DNA of 64,000 nucleotides from Halocatena halophila (GCA_027563145.1 CP071306.1:248001-312000); one strand, 5' to 3'; counted from the first letter of the stretch, positions 35,138-43,943 are shown. Made by a program: numbers and translations. The notes: generated from the letters alone by a model not told the origin.

Positions 35138-37447
35138 TTAGTATTTCTCTTCTCGTTCGGAAGCGACGGTTGTCTCACTGAAGTAGGTTCGTTCACTGGT
35201 CGTGACTTCCCGGAAGCCAGTGATTTCGACCGTTTGAGACTGAGCGATCGAATCCGCGTCGTATCCGACACGGAGTTCGTATTCACCCGGATGAACGGCG
35301 AACGTTTCAGATGCGTCGTAGTATGCAAACTGGGTTGCGTCCACCGTTATGGAGATTCGCTTCGTTTCGCCTGGGTTGAGCTTGACGCGCTCAAAGCCAA
35401 CGAGCTCCTGGAGGGGTCGGGCCACGACCGGTGACACCGCGTGGACGTACAGCTGTATCACGTCCTGTCCAGATCGTTTCCCCTCGTTAGCAACCGTAAT
35501 CTCCACAGTGACCCTCTCGTCGGGTCCGATTGCAGTCTGATCGAGAGCGACGTTTCGATAGTCGAACGCGGTGTAGTGACAGCCGTGTCCGAACGAAAAC
35601 CGTGGCGAGCTCTCCGTGTAGACGTACCGCTCGTTGGCCGAATTCGGACGGCGATTGTATGCAACAGGGAGCTGACCGACAGATTGTGGGAGTGAGACCG
35701 GAAGGTGACCACTCGGTGATTCGTCTCCGAACAGCAGTCGATCGATGGCTTTGCCACCACATTCGCCCGGAAGCCAGGCATACATGAGTGCTGGGACGCG
35801 GTCGGCCAGTTCGCCAATCGCGTGTGCTCGCCCGCTCACGATCACCGGAATGTGCACCGTGTCAGTTTGATCGATTCGTTCAAGGAGTTCTTCTTGTACT
35901 CCGGGCAGACCCAGGGTAGTAACGTCACAGCCCTCGCCACTGGTCGGCGTCGTCTGCCCACTTTCAGTGGGTCCCTCCGAGAAATCCACGGCTGATCGCG
36001 CTCCAACGAACGAGAGCGTCACGTCTGCGGATTCGGCCGCCGCCACGGCGGGCTTGATTCCACTGGTGTCCGTGCCGGTGGTCGAACAGCCGGGTTCGTA
36101 TCGCACAGATATTCCGGCCGTCTCGGCACGGTCGCGAATCGCCCCAAGTGGGGTGACACAGTCAATCGATCGCTCGGCATCCACGTAATGGGCAGCCCAG
36201 GCGTAATCGCCGAGCAGTTCTGTGCCGTCGTCTGCACTCGGTCCGACGATAGCTACTGAGTCGATATCCGATTCGTCGATCGGTAGCGTCTCATCGTCAT
36301 TTTTCAACAGCACGATCGATTCGGTTGCTGCCTTTTTAGCGATTGTTCTCGGTTGATCATCGTCGAACGGTGTCCGCACAGCTGTCGTGTCCACCGACGG
36401 ATCGTCGAACAGCCCGGCACGAACTTTCGCCCGCAATACCCGCCGGACACTTCGATCTAGCGTTCGTTCGGGAACGTCTCCACGCTCGATTAGTCCCACC
36501 AGGTCGTCGTAACAGTCGGTCGCCGGTAGTTCCACGTCGATTCCTGCCGTCAGCGCCTGTTGTGCCGCCCCAGCATTGGTACGGGCCACACCGTGCTCGG
36601 TTTTGAGATTTGCGATGCTGTTGTAGTCGGCGACGACTGTCCCATCGAACTCGAACGTATCGCGAAGCAGATCGGTTAACAGCCACTCATTATTCGCACA
36701 CGGTACGCCATCGATGTCGTGATACGCGTTCATCACCGATGCAGCGTCGGCAGTTCGAATCGCCGCTTCGAACGGAAAACAGTCGACTTCTCGAAGCTCA
36801 CGTCTTCCAACTGCAACCGAGCTCCGGTTTTTCCCGCCTGCGCCTCGACCGTGTCCCACGAAGTGTTTCAGCGTCGCTGCCACACCATCCGCCCCTGACT
36901 GAAGGCCCGCAACGTACGCTGTCGCCATCGCACCGACCAGATACGGATCCTCGCCGAACGTTTCTTCGAGTCGACCCCATCGGAGGTCTTTTGCTACGTC
37001 ACAGACCGGTGACAGCGCCTGTGTCGCTCCAATTGCACTGAGCTGAGCTTGAATCGTCGTCGTCACTTCCCGCACCAGGGTTGGGTCCCATGTGCTCGCA
37101 AGCCCAATGCTCTGTGGAAACGTCGTTCCCTCGGGGCCCATATATCCGCTCAAGCACTCCTCGTGAGTGATCGCTGGAATGCCCAGCCGTGTCCTCTCGT
37201 CGAGCAACTGCTGGATTTCAACTGTTGCTCTTGCCACATTAGATGGTGAAAGCCCCGCATCACCACCCAGCCTGGTAATGTGGCCGATTCCGTGTTCGAG
37301 GAGCTCCGCCGCGCGGTCGTGGTCAAGTTCACCATCTACGATCAGCGAACTCGCTTTCACTGCTCCCAGCTGTGCTACCTTCTCTTCAACCGTCATCATC
37401 TCCAGCAGTTCGTCTATTCGGGTCTCGGTCGCGTTGTCTGAACCCAT
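35138..37447 (-). CDS. Glycoside hydrolase family 3 (beta-glucosidase/beta-xylosidase-like)
   Basis: 769 residues from MGSDNATETRIDELLEMM. The N-terminal barrel has EECLSGYMGPEGTTFPQSIG near residue 92, WGRLEETFGEDPYLVG near 150, KHFVGHG near 190 and the nucleophile Asp in FDGTVVADYNSIANL near 270. The second domain holds IVLLKNDDETLP near 370. A fibronectin III-like tail follows (GHGCHYTAFDYRNVAL, then DVIQLYVHAVSPVVARP). It lacks a signal peptide, so it should act in the cytoplasm on imported oligosaccharide. The ABC importer just downstream in the same direction fits that. The ATG is preferred to an upstream GTG. Confidence 0.92.
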   Translation of the reverse strand: MGSDNATETRIDELLEMMTVEEKVAQLGAVKASSLIVDGELDHDRAAELLEHGIGHITRLGGDAGLSPSNVARATVEIQQLLDERTRLGIPAITHEECLSGYMGPEGTTFPQSIGLASTWDPTLVREVTTTIQAQLSAIGATQALSPVCDVAKDLRWGRLEETFGEDPYLVGAMATAYVAGLQSGADGVAATLKHFVGHGRGAGGKNRSSVAVGRRELREVDCFPFEAAIRTADAASVMNAYHDIDGVPCANNEWLLTDLLRDTFEFDGTVVADYNSIANLKTEHGVARTNAGAAQQALTAGIDVELPATDCYDDLVGLIERGDVPERTLDRSVRRVLRAKVRAGLFDDPSVDTTAVRTPFDDDQPRTIAKKAATESIVLLKNDDETLPIDESDIDSVAIVGPSADDGTELLGDYAWAAHYVDAERSIDCVTPLGAIRDRAETAGISVRYEPGCSTTGTDTSGIKPAVAAAESADVTLSFVGARSAVDFSEGPTESGQTTPTSGEGCDVTTLGLPGVQEELLERIDQTDTVHIPVIVSGRAHAIGELADRVPALMYAWLPGECGGKAIDRLLFGDESPSGHLPVSLPQSVGQLPVAYNRRPNSANERYVYTESSPRFSFGHGCHYTAFDYRNVALDQTAIGPDERVTVEITVANEGKRSGQDVIQLYVHAVSPVVARPLQELVGFERVKLNPGETKRISITVDATQFAYYDASETFAVHPGEYELRVGYDADSIAQSQTVEITGFREVTTSERTYFSETTVASEREEKY

Positions 37448-38162
37448 TCGACAGTTCACTCACTGTATTGACCAATAGTTCTTTTGGTACCTACTCTCGG
37501 TGGACTGGTAGGCATTCGAAACGCAACACTCGACGATAGTTATCTTCGTCTGCGTACCACGACACAGTTCAACACTGTGGGAAATGTTACCAGCCCATAT
37601 TGGATCATAATTACAAGTGTACTTCTGTAATGGTAGTTCGTTCAGGTGGTGGCATTCTTCCACTTTCTCACCAATGAAATTGCAGGTGGTGGAGTGAATG
37701 CCATTTCAGCATTACGGAAACCAGCGCAGAAGGAATGTACTTTGGGGCAGAAATCGACCAACAATACACCACCACCATTGGAAGGGCCTGATGTAATACA
37801 CCAATGTGGAAATAGCTGTCTGCTTTAGTTTGTTCGTCGTGAACGCTCCTGACTATCGCACACCTGCAGTAAATGTGCGCCGTGTGTTCTGCCGGTTGTG
37901 ACTAAGAAATATAGAGCACGCAGAATTTCTATTCTATTGAGATGTGGTGGTGGATGATCGCCAACGTAATCGACGTGCGTGCTCGTGGCGTCTTATTGTT
38001 TTGTCGCACAGCGAAGGCAGGATCGACAACAGAAAAACCAGTACGATGGCTGTCGTATGGGCGTATCAATTTTTGTTCAAACTATTACTGATAGCAATCA
38101 GAAAACCGGGTCGGGAAATAATCAACGGCTATTTGTGGATTCACGGCCCAGTATACGGTACC
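37448..38162. other. Low-coding region with imperfect inverted repeat and a micro-ORF
   Basis: About 700 bases with AT-richer, non-haloarchaeal-looking composition. An imperfect inverted repeat pairs GTGGCATTCTTCCAC (about 37649-37663) with GTGGAGTGAATGCCA (about 37687-37701). A 60-codon frame (listed separately) spans it. No IS ends or transposase remnant are recognised. Frames opening at 37944 run into the winged-helix gene downstream, but their first 73 codons do not look coding. Confidence 0.4.
37646..37828 (+). CDS. Candidate cysteine-containing micro-protein, unsupported family
   Basis: A 60-codon GTG-started frame. The N-terminal half is VAFFHFLTNEIAGGGVNAIS. The C-terminal half has ALRKPAQKECTLGQKS, a proline run (NTPPPLEGPDV) and ends HQCGNSCLL, giving three Cys in 29 residues. 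It is not acidic, which is unusual here. A TATA-like CATAATTACA lies about 35 nt upstream. The next genes are a small winged-helix regulator and the wreck of an ABC exporter. That layout is compatible with a small exported or modified peptide, but also with non-coding DNA. Confidence 0.25.
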   Translation: MVAFFHFLTNEIAGGGVNAISALRKPAQKECTLGQKSTNNTPPPLEGPDVIHQCGNSCLL

Positions 38163-38402
38163 GTGACCGAGAACGAGGCCCTCGCCGATCTACCGCCCAG
38201 CGCCAAACTGGTCTATAAGGTGCTCGAATATGAGGGCGAGCTAACGCAACAGCGTCTCGCAGAGGAGACTCGACTGTCAACACGGACGGTCCGGTATGCA
38301 CTGAACAGCCTGGAATCAATCGAGCTGATCGAACAGAAGGTCTATTTCGCAGACGCCAGAAAGCGTCTCTATTCACTTCCTGGGTCAACTGAGACGGAGT
38401 AA
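38163..38402 (+). CDS. Small winged-helix-turn-helix regulator (MarR/TrmB-like)
   Basis: 79 residues from the GTG giving VTENEALADLPPSAKLVYKV. Winged helix: LVYKVLEYEGELTQQRLAEE (helices 1-2), STRTVRYALNSLESIELIEQ (recognition helix), then the wing KVYFADARKRLYSL. Short stand-alone versions of this domain are very common in haloarchaea. The GTG is chosen because homologous composition begins there; a much longer in-frame extension to 37944 is non-acidic and dubious. A TATA-like CTATTTGT lies about 30 nt upstream. Confidence 0.75.
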   Translation: MTENEALADLPPSAKLVYKVLEYEGELTQQRLAEETRLSTRTVRYALNSLESIELIEQKVYFADARKRLYSLPGSTETE

Positions 38403-38460
38403 GAATTCTCCGCTTCCTTACAGCAGTACTCACGTAACGGTCAGCTGAATGACGTCGAGT

Positions 38461-38800
38461 TCATACTGTGTGGCTGCTTCGTTCATTGCCTACAACCTCA
38501 CCTGTCTGAATCGCCCAGAGATCGGCGTACGTTCCATCCCGTTCGAGCAGTTCGTCTGGGTTGTGCGCTCTGTGATTTGGCCGTCTCCGAGCACGATTAT
38601 TCGGTCGGTGTTTCTCACTGTCGCGAGTTGGTAGGCAGTGATTATGACGTTCGATTCGCTCCTCATGCCGAAATACTAGAGCTGGCGGTGAGCCATACAG
38701 CGAGCGCTTGCAATACGCTGGTGCTGTCCGCCAGAAAACTGCCGTCCCTGCTCTCTCACGCACGGGTACAGCAGAAACGTCACCGGGGTTCTGGCTGTTA
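38461..38800 (-). pseudogene. Decayed ABC exporter ATPase (MsbA-like), C-terminal remnants
   Basis: Read on the minus strand in shifting frames, the region keeps ABC exporter pieces in order. First the signature helix REQGRQFSGGQHQRIAS near 38715-38750, then a TAG stop and a large deletion over Walker B. Next comes AYQLATVRNTDRIIVLGDGQ near 38585-38640 (the post-H-loop strand), a frameshift, and NPDELLERDGTYADLWAIQ ending at a TGA at 38461. Walker A is missing. Weaker membrane-domain-like text (FIGGFALGTLTV, VTFLLY) continues to about 38890. The gene is dead: it has stops, a frameshift and deletions. Confidence 0.75.
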
Positions 38801-38890
38801 GCGATTGCCAACATCAAACAGCACCACGCACGGTGAGCGTTCCAAGGGCGAACCCACCGATGAACGCAATCGATGCGGCCAAATAATTCA

Positions 38891-39197
38891 CTCACATACT
38901 GTCAACTTCCATTTTCCCATATATTACCAATATATCTTTATTATACTGTGTGATTATATGAGAAAGCAGGTTATTCGCTTATAGAGGCGATAAATGGTCG
39001 TATATTTATGGAATATGAATAAATATGAATGATAACGGTGAATTTCCGAATACTATATTCTTGAAGTTTTTATGTGAACTCAAGAACAACTCGACAATGG
39101 AATATGTAGAAAGTTAATATTATAATTATAAGTTCTGCGGTTGATGTATACAAAATAAGATCGACATGCCTTAGTCTGAATGGAAGCGATGTGAAAT
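38891..39197. other. AT-rich gap upstream of the epimerase, no gene seen
   Basis: About 300 bases of strongly AT-rich sequence between the ABC remnant and the epimerase. It must carry the epimerase promoter, but several AT patches make the TATA box ambiguous. No RNA gene or repeat is recognised. Confidence 0.4.
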
Positions 39198-40112
39198 ATG
39201 GAAGGAAAGCGCGTTCTTGTTACTGGCGGCGCTGGATTTATCGGATCGAACCTTGCAAACCACCTCGCGACGAGCAATAATGTCGTTGCGATCGATGATC
39301 TGTATCTTGGCACGCCAGAGAATCTTGACAACGCGGTCGATTTCCACGATGCGAGCGTTCTCGATGAGGAGATTCCAGGGACGGAAGACGTTGATGTGCT
39401 GTTTCATCTCGCAGCGCTTTCTTCGCGCAACATGCACGAGGATAATCCGCAACTCGGCGTTCGGGTGAACGTCGAAGGATTTGTCAACACAGTTGAGCAG
39501 GTTCGTGCTGACTGTGACACGGTTGTGTACGCCTCAACGTCCTCGATCTACGGTAGTCGGACCGAACCCTCCCCGGAAGATATGGAAATTGCTTCCCAGA
39601 CGGGGTATGAGGCATCGAAACTTGCTCGTGAGAGGTATGCCGAGTACTACTCGAACCACTACGGAATGACGATGGCAGGGCTGCGATTTTTCTCCGTCTA
39701 TCAGGGCTACGGCGGTGCAGAAGAACACAAAGGCGAATACGCGAACACTGTTGCACAGTTTGCTGATGAACTCGCCAGTGGTCGCCCACCAGAACTGTTC
39801 GGTGATGGCTCACAGACCCGCGATTTCACCCATGTTGATGATATCGTTCGTGGGCTCGAAGCCGCGGCCGACCATCATCTCGATGGAATCTATAATCTCG
39901 GGACCGGGAAAAGCTACGATTTCAATACCGTTGTTGAGATGCTCAACGAAGAGCTCGGAACGAACATCGAACCGGAGTACATCGAAACACCGTTCGACGA
40001 TTACGTGCACGACACGCTCGCAGATTCTTCGAAAATGAAAGAAGCAACCGGTTGGGAGCCACAGATCGACTTCGAGGAAGGCATCGAACGCGTCTGTGCG
40101 CCGTATAAATAA
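39198..40112 (+). CDS. NAD-dependent sugar epimerase/dehydratase (extended SDR)
   Basis: 304 residues. LVTGGAGFIGSNLANHL at the N-terminus is the extended-SDR NAD motif. Also seen are FHLAALSSRNM near residue 72, Ser/Thr in YASTSSIYGS near 112, and the catalytic Tyr/Lys in GYEASKLARERYAEYY near 138. GLRFFSVYQGYGGAEEHKG follows near 160. RDFTHVDDIVRGLEAA near 212 and NLGTGKSYDFNTVVEML near 233 are usual for UDP-glucose 4-epimerase-like enzymes. It converts nucleotide sugars for surface glycans; exact specificity is unclear. It stands alone within a worn accessory segment. Confidence 0.93.
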   Translation: MEGKRVLVTGGAGFIGSNLANHLATSNNVVAIDDLYLGTPENLDNAVDFHDASVLDEEIPGTEDVDVLFHLAALSSRNMHEDNPQLGVRVNVEGFVNTVEQVRADCDTVVYASTSSIYGSRTEPSPEDMEIASQTGYEASKLARERYAEYYSNHYGMTMAGLRFFSVYQGYGGAEEHKGEYANTVAQFADELASGRPPELFGDGSQTRDFTHVDDIVRGLEAAADHHLDGIYNLGTGKSYDFNTVVEMLNEELGTNIEPEYIETPFDDYVHDTLADSSKMKEATGWEPQIDFEEGIERVCAPYK

Positions 40113-40324
40113 TGCAATTGTAGACGACTGTCATTTTTTGGCCTGCCAGCCGATACGGCCTACCTGCTGTAGCACAAATATAGAAAAATTGCCATTTCCG
40201 ACAGAGCCCTTGCGAACCGGCGCTTACAGAATCGTTCGTCTTCACTGTCAATACTGTGATGTGCTCACACTCCGCATTTGCTATAGCGAAATACGGTGTA
40301 TCGTTGTGGCTCTCACGGCCAGAT

Positions 40325-41356
40325 TTACAAAAGTGAATAAATGCTCTGTTCGTACACGTCTCTAACTCTATCACCCCAATCGTGGGTGTATGTGTCGATA
40401 ATATCCTGTGCAACGTCGCCTCTGAGATATTTCACGATTCCACGATCGCCCGTGCGATATCGGAGATAAGTGGTGAAAAAGTGCCTGAAATAATGTGGGG
40501 TCACGTTTTCCTCTGCCCCACCGCCAACACGATACCACCCGCGTTGTTTCGCGTGGGTCCGTACCATTCGGCGTACCTGTGGTGGAGTGAGTCGCTGTCC
40601 CCACTTCCGTCCGGTGTCGAGAAACAGTGGCTCGGCGGGCGATCGCGTGTCGGGACGAATCGCAAGCCAGCGGGTCAGTACTTCGCTGAGTTCCTCGTCG
40701 ATGGGGACCACCGTCACCCGTTTTCGCTTGTTCGCTGCGGTCCGTTGCTCGCCGTTAACGAGCTGTCCCGTGTCGATTTCGGCAGGGACGAAGATGGAAT
40801 CCGGCCGGCCGTCGAGTTGTGGCCGATGGGTGTAGTCGTACTCCCGTCGGACGCTTTCTGTGGTGAGGTTGCAGTCTCTGAGATCCAGATTACAACACTC
40901 ACCAACACGGAGTCCGGTTTTTAACAACAACACCACGACGGCCTGCTCGAGCGGATGCATGAGATCGCCGACGAACGCACGCATCTGTTCGATCGAGATA
41001 TCCCGGCGTCTGGGATCCGTATCGATCGATTCGTCCATCTCCGAGAGCACCAGCTTCATCGGATTCGAATCCAGTGTTCCAGTCTGGTTCATGTAGGCGT
41101 AAAATCGGTGGACGTAAGAGGCATACGACGCCACTGTCGACGGTTCGAGCGGGCCACGTAGTGAGTGCACGAAGGCCATGCAGTCGCGCTGGCTCGCCGT
41201 TGCCGGCGTGCAGTCGCGATCAGTACAGAAGGCCTCGAATCGTCGTAGTACGCGCTCATACGACTCGAGTGTCCGATCGGACTTTCCGTGGAACGTGAGG
41301 TCTTCGATAAAGTAGCCGACTGGATCTTCCTGGGGTGGGTTACTGACGTTCGACAT
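40325..41356 (-). CDS. Tyrosine recombinase (XerC/XerD-like integrase)
   Basis: 343 residues. The N-terminal SAM-like DNA-binding domain runs to about residue 110 (FHGKSDRTLESYERVLRRFEA, then ASYASYVHRFYAYMNQTG). The catalytic domain has Arg I in LLKTGLRVGECCNL near 152, a basic beta-hairpin (NKRKRVTVVPID) with the lysine, the H-x-x-R pair in PHYFRHFFTTYL near 290, and the Tyr nucleophile in IIDTYTHDW near 326. The usual second His (in LGH) is replaced: the site reads YLRGDVAQD. Such enzymes are typical of haloarchaeal chromosomes and mobile elements. It overlaps the upstream gene by 17 nt. No attachment repeats were found. Confidence 0.9.
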   Translation of the reverse strand: MSNVSNPPQEDPVGYFIEDLTFHGKSDRTLESYERVLRRFEAFCTDRDCTPATASQRDCMAFVHSLRGPLEPSTVASYASYVHRFYAYMNQTGTLDSNPMKLVLSEMDESIDTDPRRRDISIEQMRAFVGDLMHPLEQAVVVLLLKTGLRVGECCNLDLRDCNLTTESVRREYDYTHRPQLDGRPDSIFVPAEIDTGQLVNGEQRTAANKRKRVTVVPIDEELSEVLTRWLAIRPDTRSPAEPLFLDTGRKWGQRLTPPQVRRMVRTHAKQRGWYRVGGGAEENVTPHYFRHFFTTYLRYRTGDRGIVKYLRGDVAQDIIDTYTHDWGDRVRDVYEQSIYSLL

Positions 41357-41735
41357 TGGTGAGGGTGTAGCCGCCGTTTCGGCCGCTGTATTTGATTCGA
41401 TTCGTCTCCTGGAGGCGTTCTAGACAGTCTTCGAGTCGGTCTTCGACATCGTCGGTCACACCTGAAACGAGTGCGTCCCATCCGAGGTGTTCGGACGATT
41501 CGCGAAGGACCGCGAGGACACGCTCTTCGAGGTCGTTACCCCCAGGGTTACCATCCCCAGAATGGGTCTCTGGATCACCGCCAGAAACGACGATTTCTCG
41601 GCGACCAGCCTGAACCATCGATCGAATGAACTCACTCTGGGTCATATTGAGCTCGTCTGCGTTTTCGACCCATCGCTGTTTCTGCCATCGTGGAAGATGG
41701 ACCTTCACGGCAACTCGATCGTCATCAGTTCCCAT
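41340..41735 (-). CDS. DUF5805-like DNA-binding partner of the recombinase
   Basis: 131 residues from MGTDDDRVAVKVHLPRWQKQ. The N-terminal 45 residues look like a ribbon-helix-helix domain (VKVHLPRWQKQRWVENADEL, then MTQSEFIRSMVQAGRRE). A Gly/Asp linker and a C-terminal winged-helix-like part follow (VLAVLRESSEHLGWDALV, then LEDCLERLQETNRIKYSGR). I recall this as the haloarchaeal family that travels with XerC/D-like integrases (DUF5805), unchecked. A TTG 81 nt upstream could lengthen it; the ATG matches the RHH start better. Translation couples with the recombinase through a 17-nt overlap. Confidence 0.7.
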   Translation of the reverse strand: MGTDDDRVAVKVHLPRWQKQRWVENADELNMTQSEFIRSMVQAGRREIVVSGGDPETHSGDGNPGGNDLEERVLAVLRESSEHLGWDALVSGVTDDVEDRLEDCLERLQETNRIKYSGRNGGYTLTNVERQ

Positions 41736-41816
41736 GACAGGAGGTTGCGCTCTGCCACCATCATTCTTTCCCCATAGATTGGGATAGGTATCCCTTATCC
41801 GGTCTGGAAGGGTCAA

Positions 41817-42291
41817 AATTCGGCCGTGAGAACCATAATATCCTCATTCATAGGGTAGTATTCACCAGAGATTCACCCCGTTACTCGGGATATATTCAGA
41901 TCAGCGGGAGGCGTCTGTTTGTGGGGGCTGAACCTGGGTTCAACGTTGGATGACCGACCGGCTCTCGTTGCAGTCAACGAGTGGCGGCCATTTTGTAGCG
42001 GTTGTCCACTGGGTCTCGTTTGCTCAAGAAACTCGCTGAGCAGTCGCTCAGCGAATGCAGAGAGAGACGTCTCCAAACGTTCGTTCCATACCGTCCTGGG
42101 GTTGATCACCCGTTTGTTGGAAATGCTGTAAATCGCATACTGCTCTATAGAACGACTGAATTGCCGATCTGGCAGTCGAGAGCAACGATTGCTGTGATTC
42201 GATCGGTCGCTGGCACGGCTGACGCACTGATTCACCAATTATTTCAGAAATTCTACAATAGGGCTGGCTGTATCGTCTCGTGGCCCGAAAA
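41817..42291. other. Gap with a perfect hairpin, no supported gene
   Basis: About 475 bases between two minus-strand operons. TCGCTGAGC (42033-42041) and GCTCAGCGA (42046-42054) form a perfect 9-bp stem with an AGTC loop. Open frames exist on both strands here but none is acidic or resembles a known family, so none is called. The region may hold the promoter of the recombinase operon near 41820-41870. Confidence 0.4.
42033..42054. repeat. Perfect 9-bp inverted repeat (stem-loop)
   Basis: Arms TCGCTGAGC/GCTCAGCGA with a 4-nt loop. It could be a recombinase or regulator binding site, or an RNA hairpin; it lies about 700 nt upstream of the recombinase start codon. Confidence 0.5.
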
Positions 42292-42735
42292 CTAGTTGCT
42301 CATCGAAGATGTCGTGACAGTGATAGTCCCAGTCATATCCGATTGCTCGTGTGGAAGACAGACGTATTCGTAGGTGCCGGGCAGTTCGAACGAATGGGAA
42401 TACGTTCCGCCCGTTTCGATCAGTCCGTCGTTGCTGTTGTTCCGAGCGTGTGCTTCGGAGTCGAATCCGCCGCTGGCGAAATACTCTGCTGGGTCTGGAA
42501 CTGACGCTTCGATCGCAGTGACGGTGTGTTTGGCTGCCGTTGGATTTTCCCAGACGACCTCCGTGTTCGCTGGGATTCGAATCGACGCTGGCTCGAATCG
42601 CAGATCATCTATCATTGAGACGGTCCGTTGCTTGGTCGTCCGTGACCCACTCAGACACCCCGAAAGGGCGCTTGACAGGATCAGAGTGCACCCAGTGGCG
42701 AGAGCCTGTCGGCGTGTGAGCGTCTGCTGGTTCAT
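42292..42735 (-). CDS. Halocyanin-like blue copper lipoprotein
   Basis: 147 residues. Signal TRRQALATGCTLILSSALSGC with twin Arg and lipobox LSGC near residue 27. A cupredoxin domain follows: FEPASIRIPANTEVVWENPT, first copper His in AAKHTVTAIEAS near residue 69, and Cys, His and Met in YEYVCLPHEQSDM near 125-135. This is a type 1 copper electron carrier anchored outside the membrane. It is the last gene of a three-gene operon, overlapping the ZIP gene by 4 nt. It could pass electrons to or from the multicopper oxidase. Confidence 0.9.
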   Translation of the reverse strand: MNQQTLTRRQALATGCTLILSSALSGCLSGSRTTKQRTVSMIDDLRFEPASIRIPANTEVVWENPTAAKHTVTAIEASVPDPAEYFASGGFDSEAHARNNSNDGLIETGGTYSHSFELPGTYEYVCLPHEQSDMTGTITVTTSSMSN

Positions 42736-43943
42736 AGCGTGATGAGAAGATCTGTTGCGTACATCACGATGAGGCCGATGCCGAATCCCGCGAGATTCGG
42801 CGCAGAGCGAAGCGACCCGGCGTCCTGAATCAGCGCTCCGATGTCGAAAACAACCTGTAGGAGCGCACCAACCCCGATGGCGAGAAACAGGGCGATGAGC
42901 AGTGGCGATTGGGTAAGCACGCCAATCCAGCCCCCAACGATTGCTGGCGCGCCGGCAAGGAGCCCAAGCGCGCCAAAATGACCGAGCGACGGTCGCTCAC
43001 CCTCGGCGAGCGGAGCGACGAACACCGGTCCTTCAGTGATGTTGTGCGCCATAAAGCCAACAATGAGAAACGCTCCGAGCGACGTGCGCCCAAGCGCGAA
43101 CGCCCCACCAATAGCCAATCCCTCGGCAAAGTTGTGGAGCCCAATTCCGAGTGCAGCTGAGTAGGCGAGTGCAAGCCGTGACTCATCACCATCGTCGGTG
43201 CGCCAGTCCATAACGGACTGGACCAACAGGAGTGCACCAACGATCCCGAGCACGACGAGCAGCGGCCCCGCATAAAAGGTCGGCACCTCCTCGGCTACCT
43301 CAAGGGCTTCAAAGCCAGCATCAACGATGAGAAATCCAAGAATGCCAGCCGAGAAAGCAAGCACCGCGTGGAGCCATTTGGTGCGCATCGTCTGGATGAA
43401 TGGAAACCAGAACATGCCAAGCGTAACCGGAACGACCCCCACAAGGAACCCGATGACCGCGAGATCCCAGAGAAGCGCCCCCGTCACTGCAGGCGTCTGC
43501 TGGGCCGCGACGATGGTTGTCCCGAAAGTCACCCCGTCTGCTGTCAGGAGCACCACCTCGTAATCATACCCTTCCATCCACTGGTAGGGGATTGTGACGG
43601 TGGCCCGTTCACCGGTTTTGAGATGGGCGTCTTCTCCTGGACTCGACACGTCGAACTGCCAGTTTGCCTCGTCAACATGAACCTGTGCGATGTCGATTGG
43701 AGGGCCGTTATTCGTTACGTGCGCGACGATCGTGTCGTCATTCGGGAGTGTCGTGTATTCAACGGTGGCGTCTGGCAGCGCGTCTCCACGACCTAGATCA
43801 GCAAACGGGCTCGTTAGCAAGAAGCCCCCGATGATGAGCCCCAGGATGACGACCGGTGCGATTGCCGTCACCCAGCGTGGAACCCCAAACGGCTGTGTCG
43901 TAGACTGTGTACCACTGCCCTCGGTTTGTGAGCTGTCCGCCAT
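42732..43943 (-). CDS. ZIP-family metal transporter with an N-terminal extracytoplasmic domain
   Basis: 403 residues. Helix one at residues 26-47, then about 100 outside residues with a beta-rich, cupredoxin- or Ig-like look (TIVAHVTNNGPPIDIAQVHVD, RATVTIPYQWMEGYDYEVVL). After that come about eight helices with ZIP ligand motifs HNFAEGLAIGGAFALG near 270 and HNITEGP near 303, the two HNxxEG sites that bind Zn, Fe or Mn. ZIP proteins import divalent metals. The extra outside domain is unusual. Its ATG directly follows the multicopper oxidase stop and its end overlaps the halocyanin start. Confidence 0.88.
   Translation of the reverse strand: MADSSQTEGSGTQSTTQPFGVPRWVTAIAPVVILGLIIGGFLLTSPFADLGRGDALPDATVEYTTLPNDDTIVAHVTNNGPPIDIAQVHVDEANWQFDVSSPGEDAHLKTGERATVTIPYQWMEGYDYEVVLLTADGVTFGTTIVAAQQTPAVTGALLWDLAVIGFLVGVVPVTLGMFWFPFIQTMRTKWLHAVLAFSAGILGFLIVDAGFEALEVAEEVPTFYAGPLLVVLGIVGALLLVQSVMDWRTDDGDESRLALAYSAALGIGLHNFAEGLAIGGAFALGRTSLGAFLIVGFMAHNITEGPVFVAPLAEGERPSLGHFGALGLLAGAPAIVGGWIGVLTQSPLLIALFLAIGVGALLQVVFDIGALIQDAGSLRSAPNLAGFGIGLIVMYATDLLITL

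Noticed and set aside
41873..42295. Frames on both strands in the gap before the halocyanin operon, briefly considered as transposase remnants
   Set aside because: I could not match either to any transposase family; composition is not haloarchaeal coding. Only the hairpin is reported.
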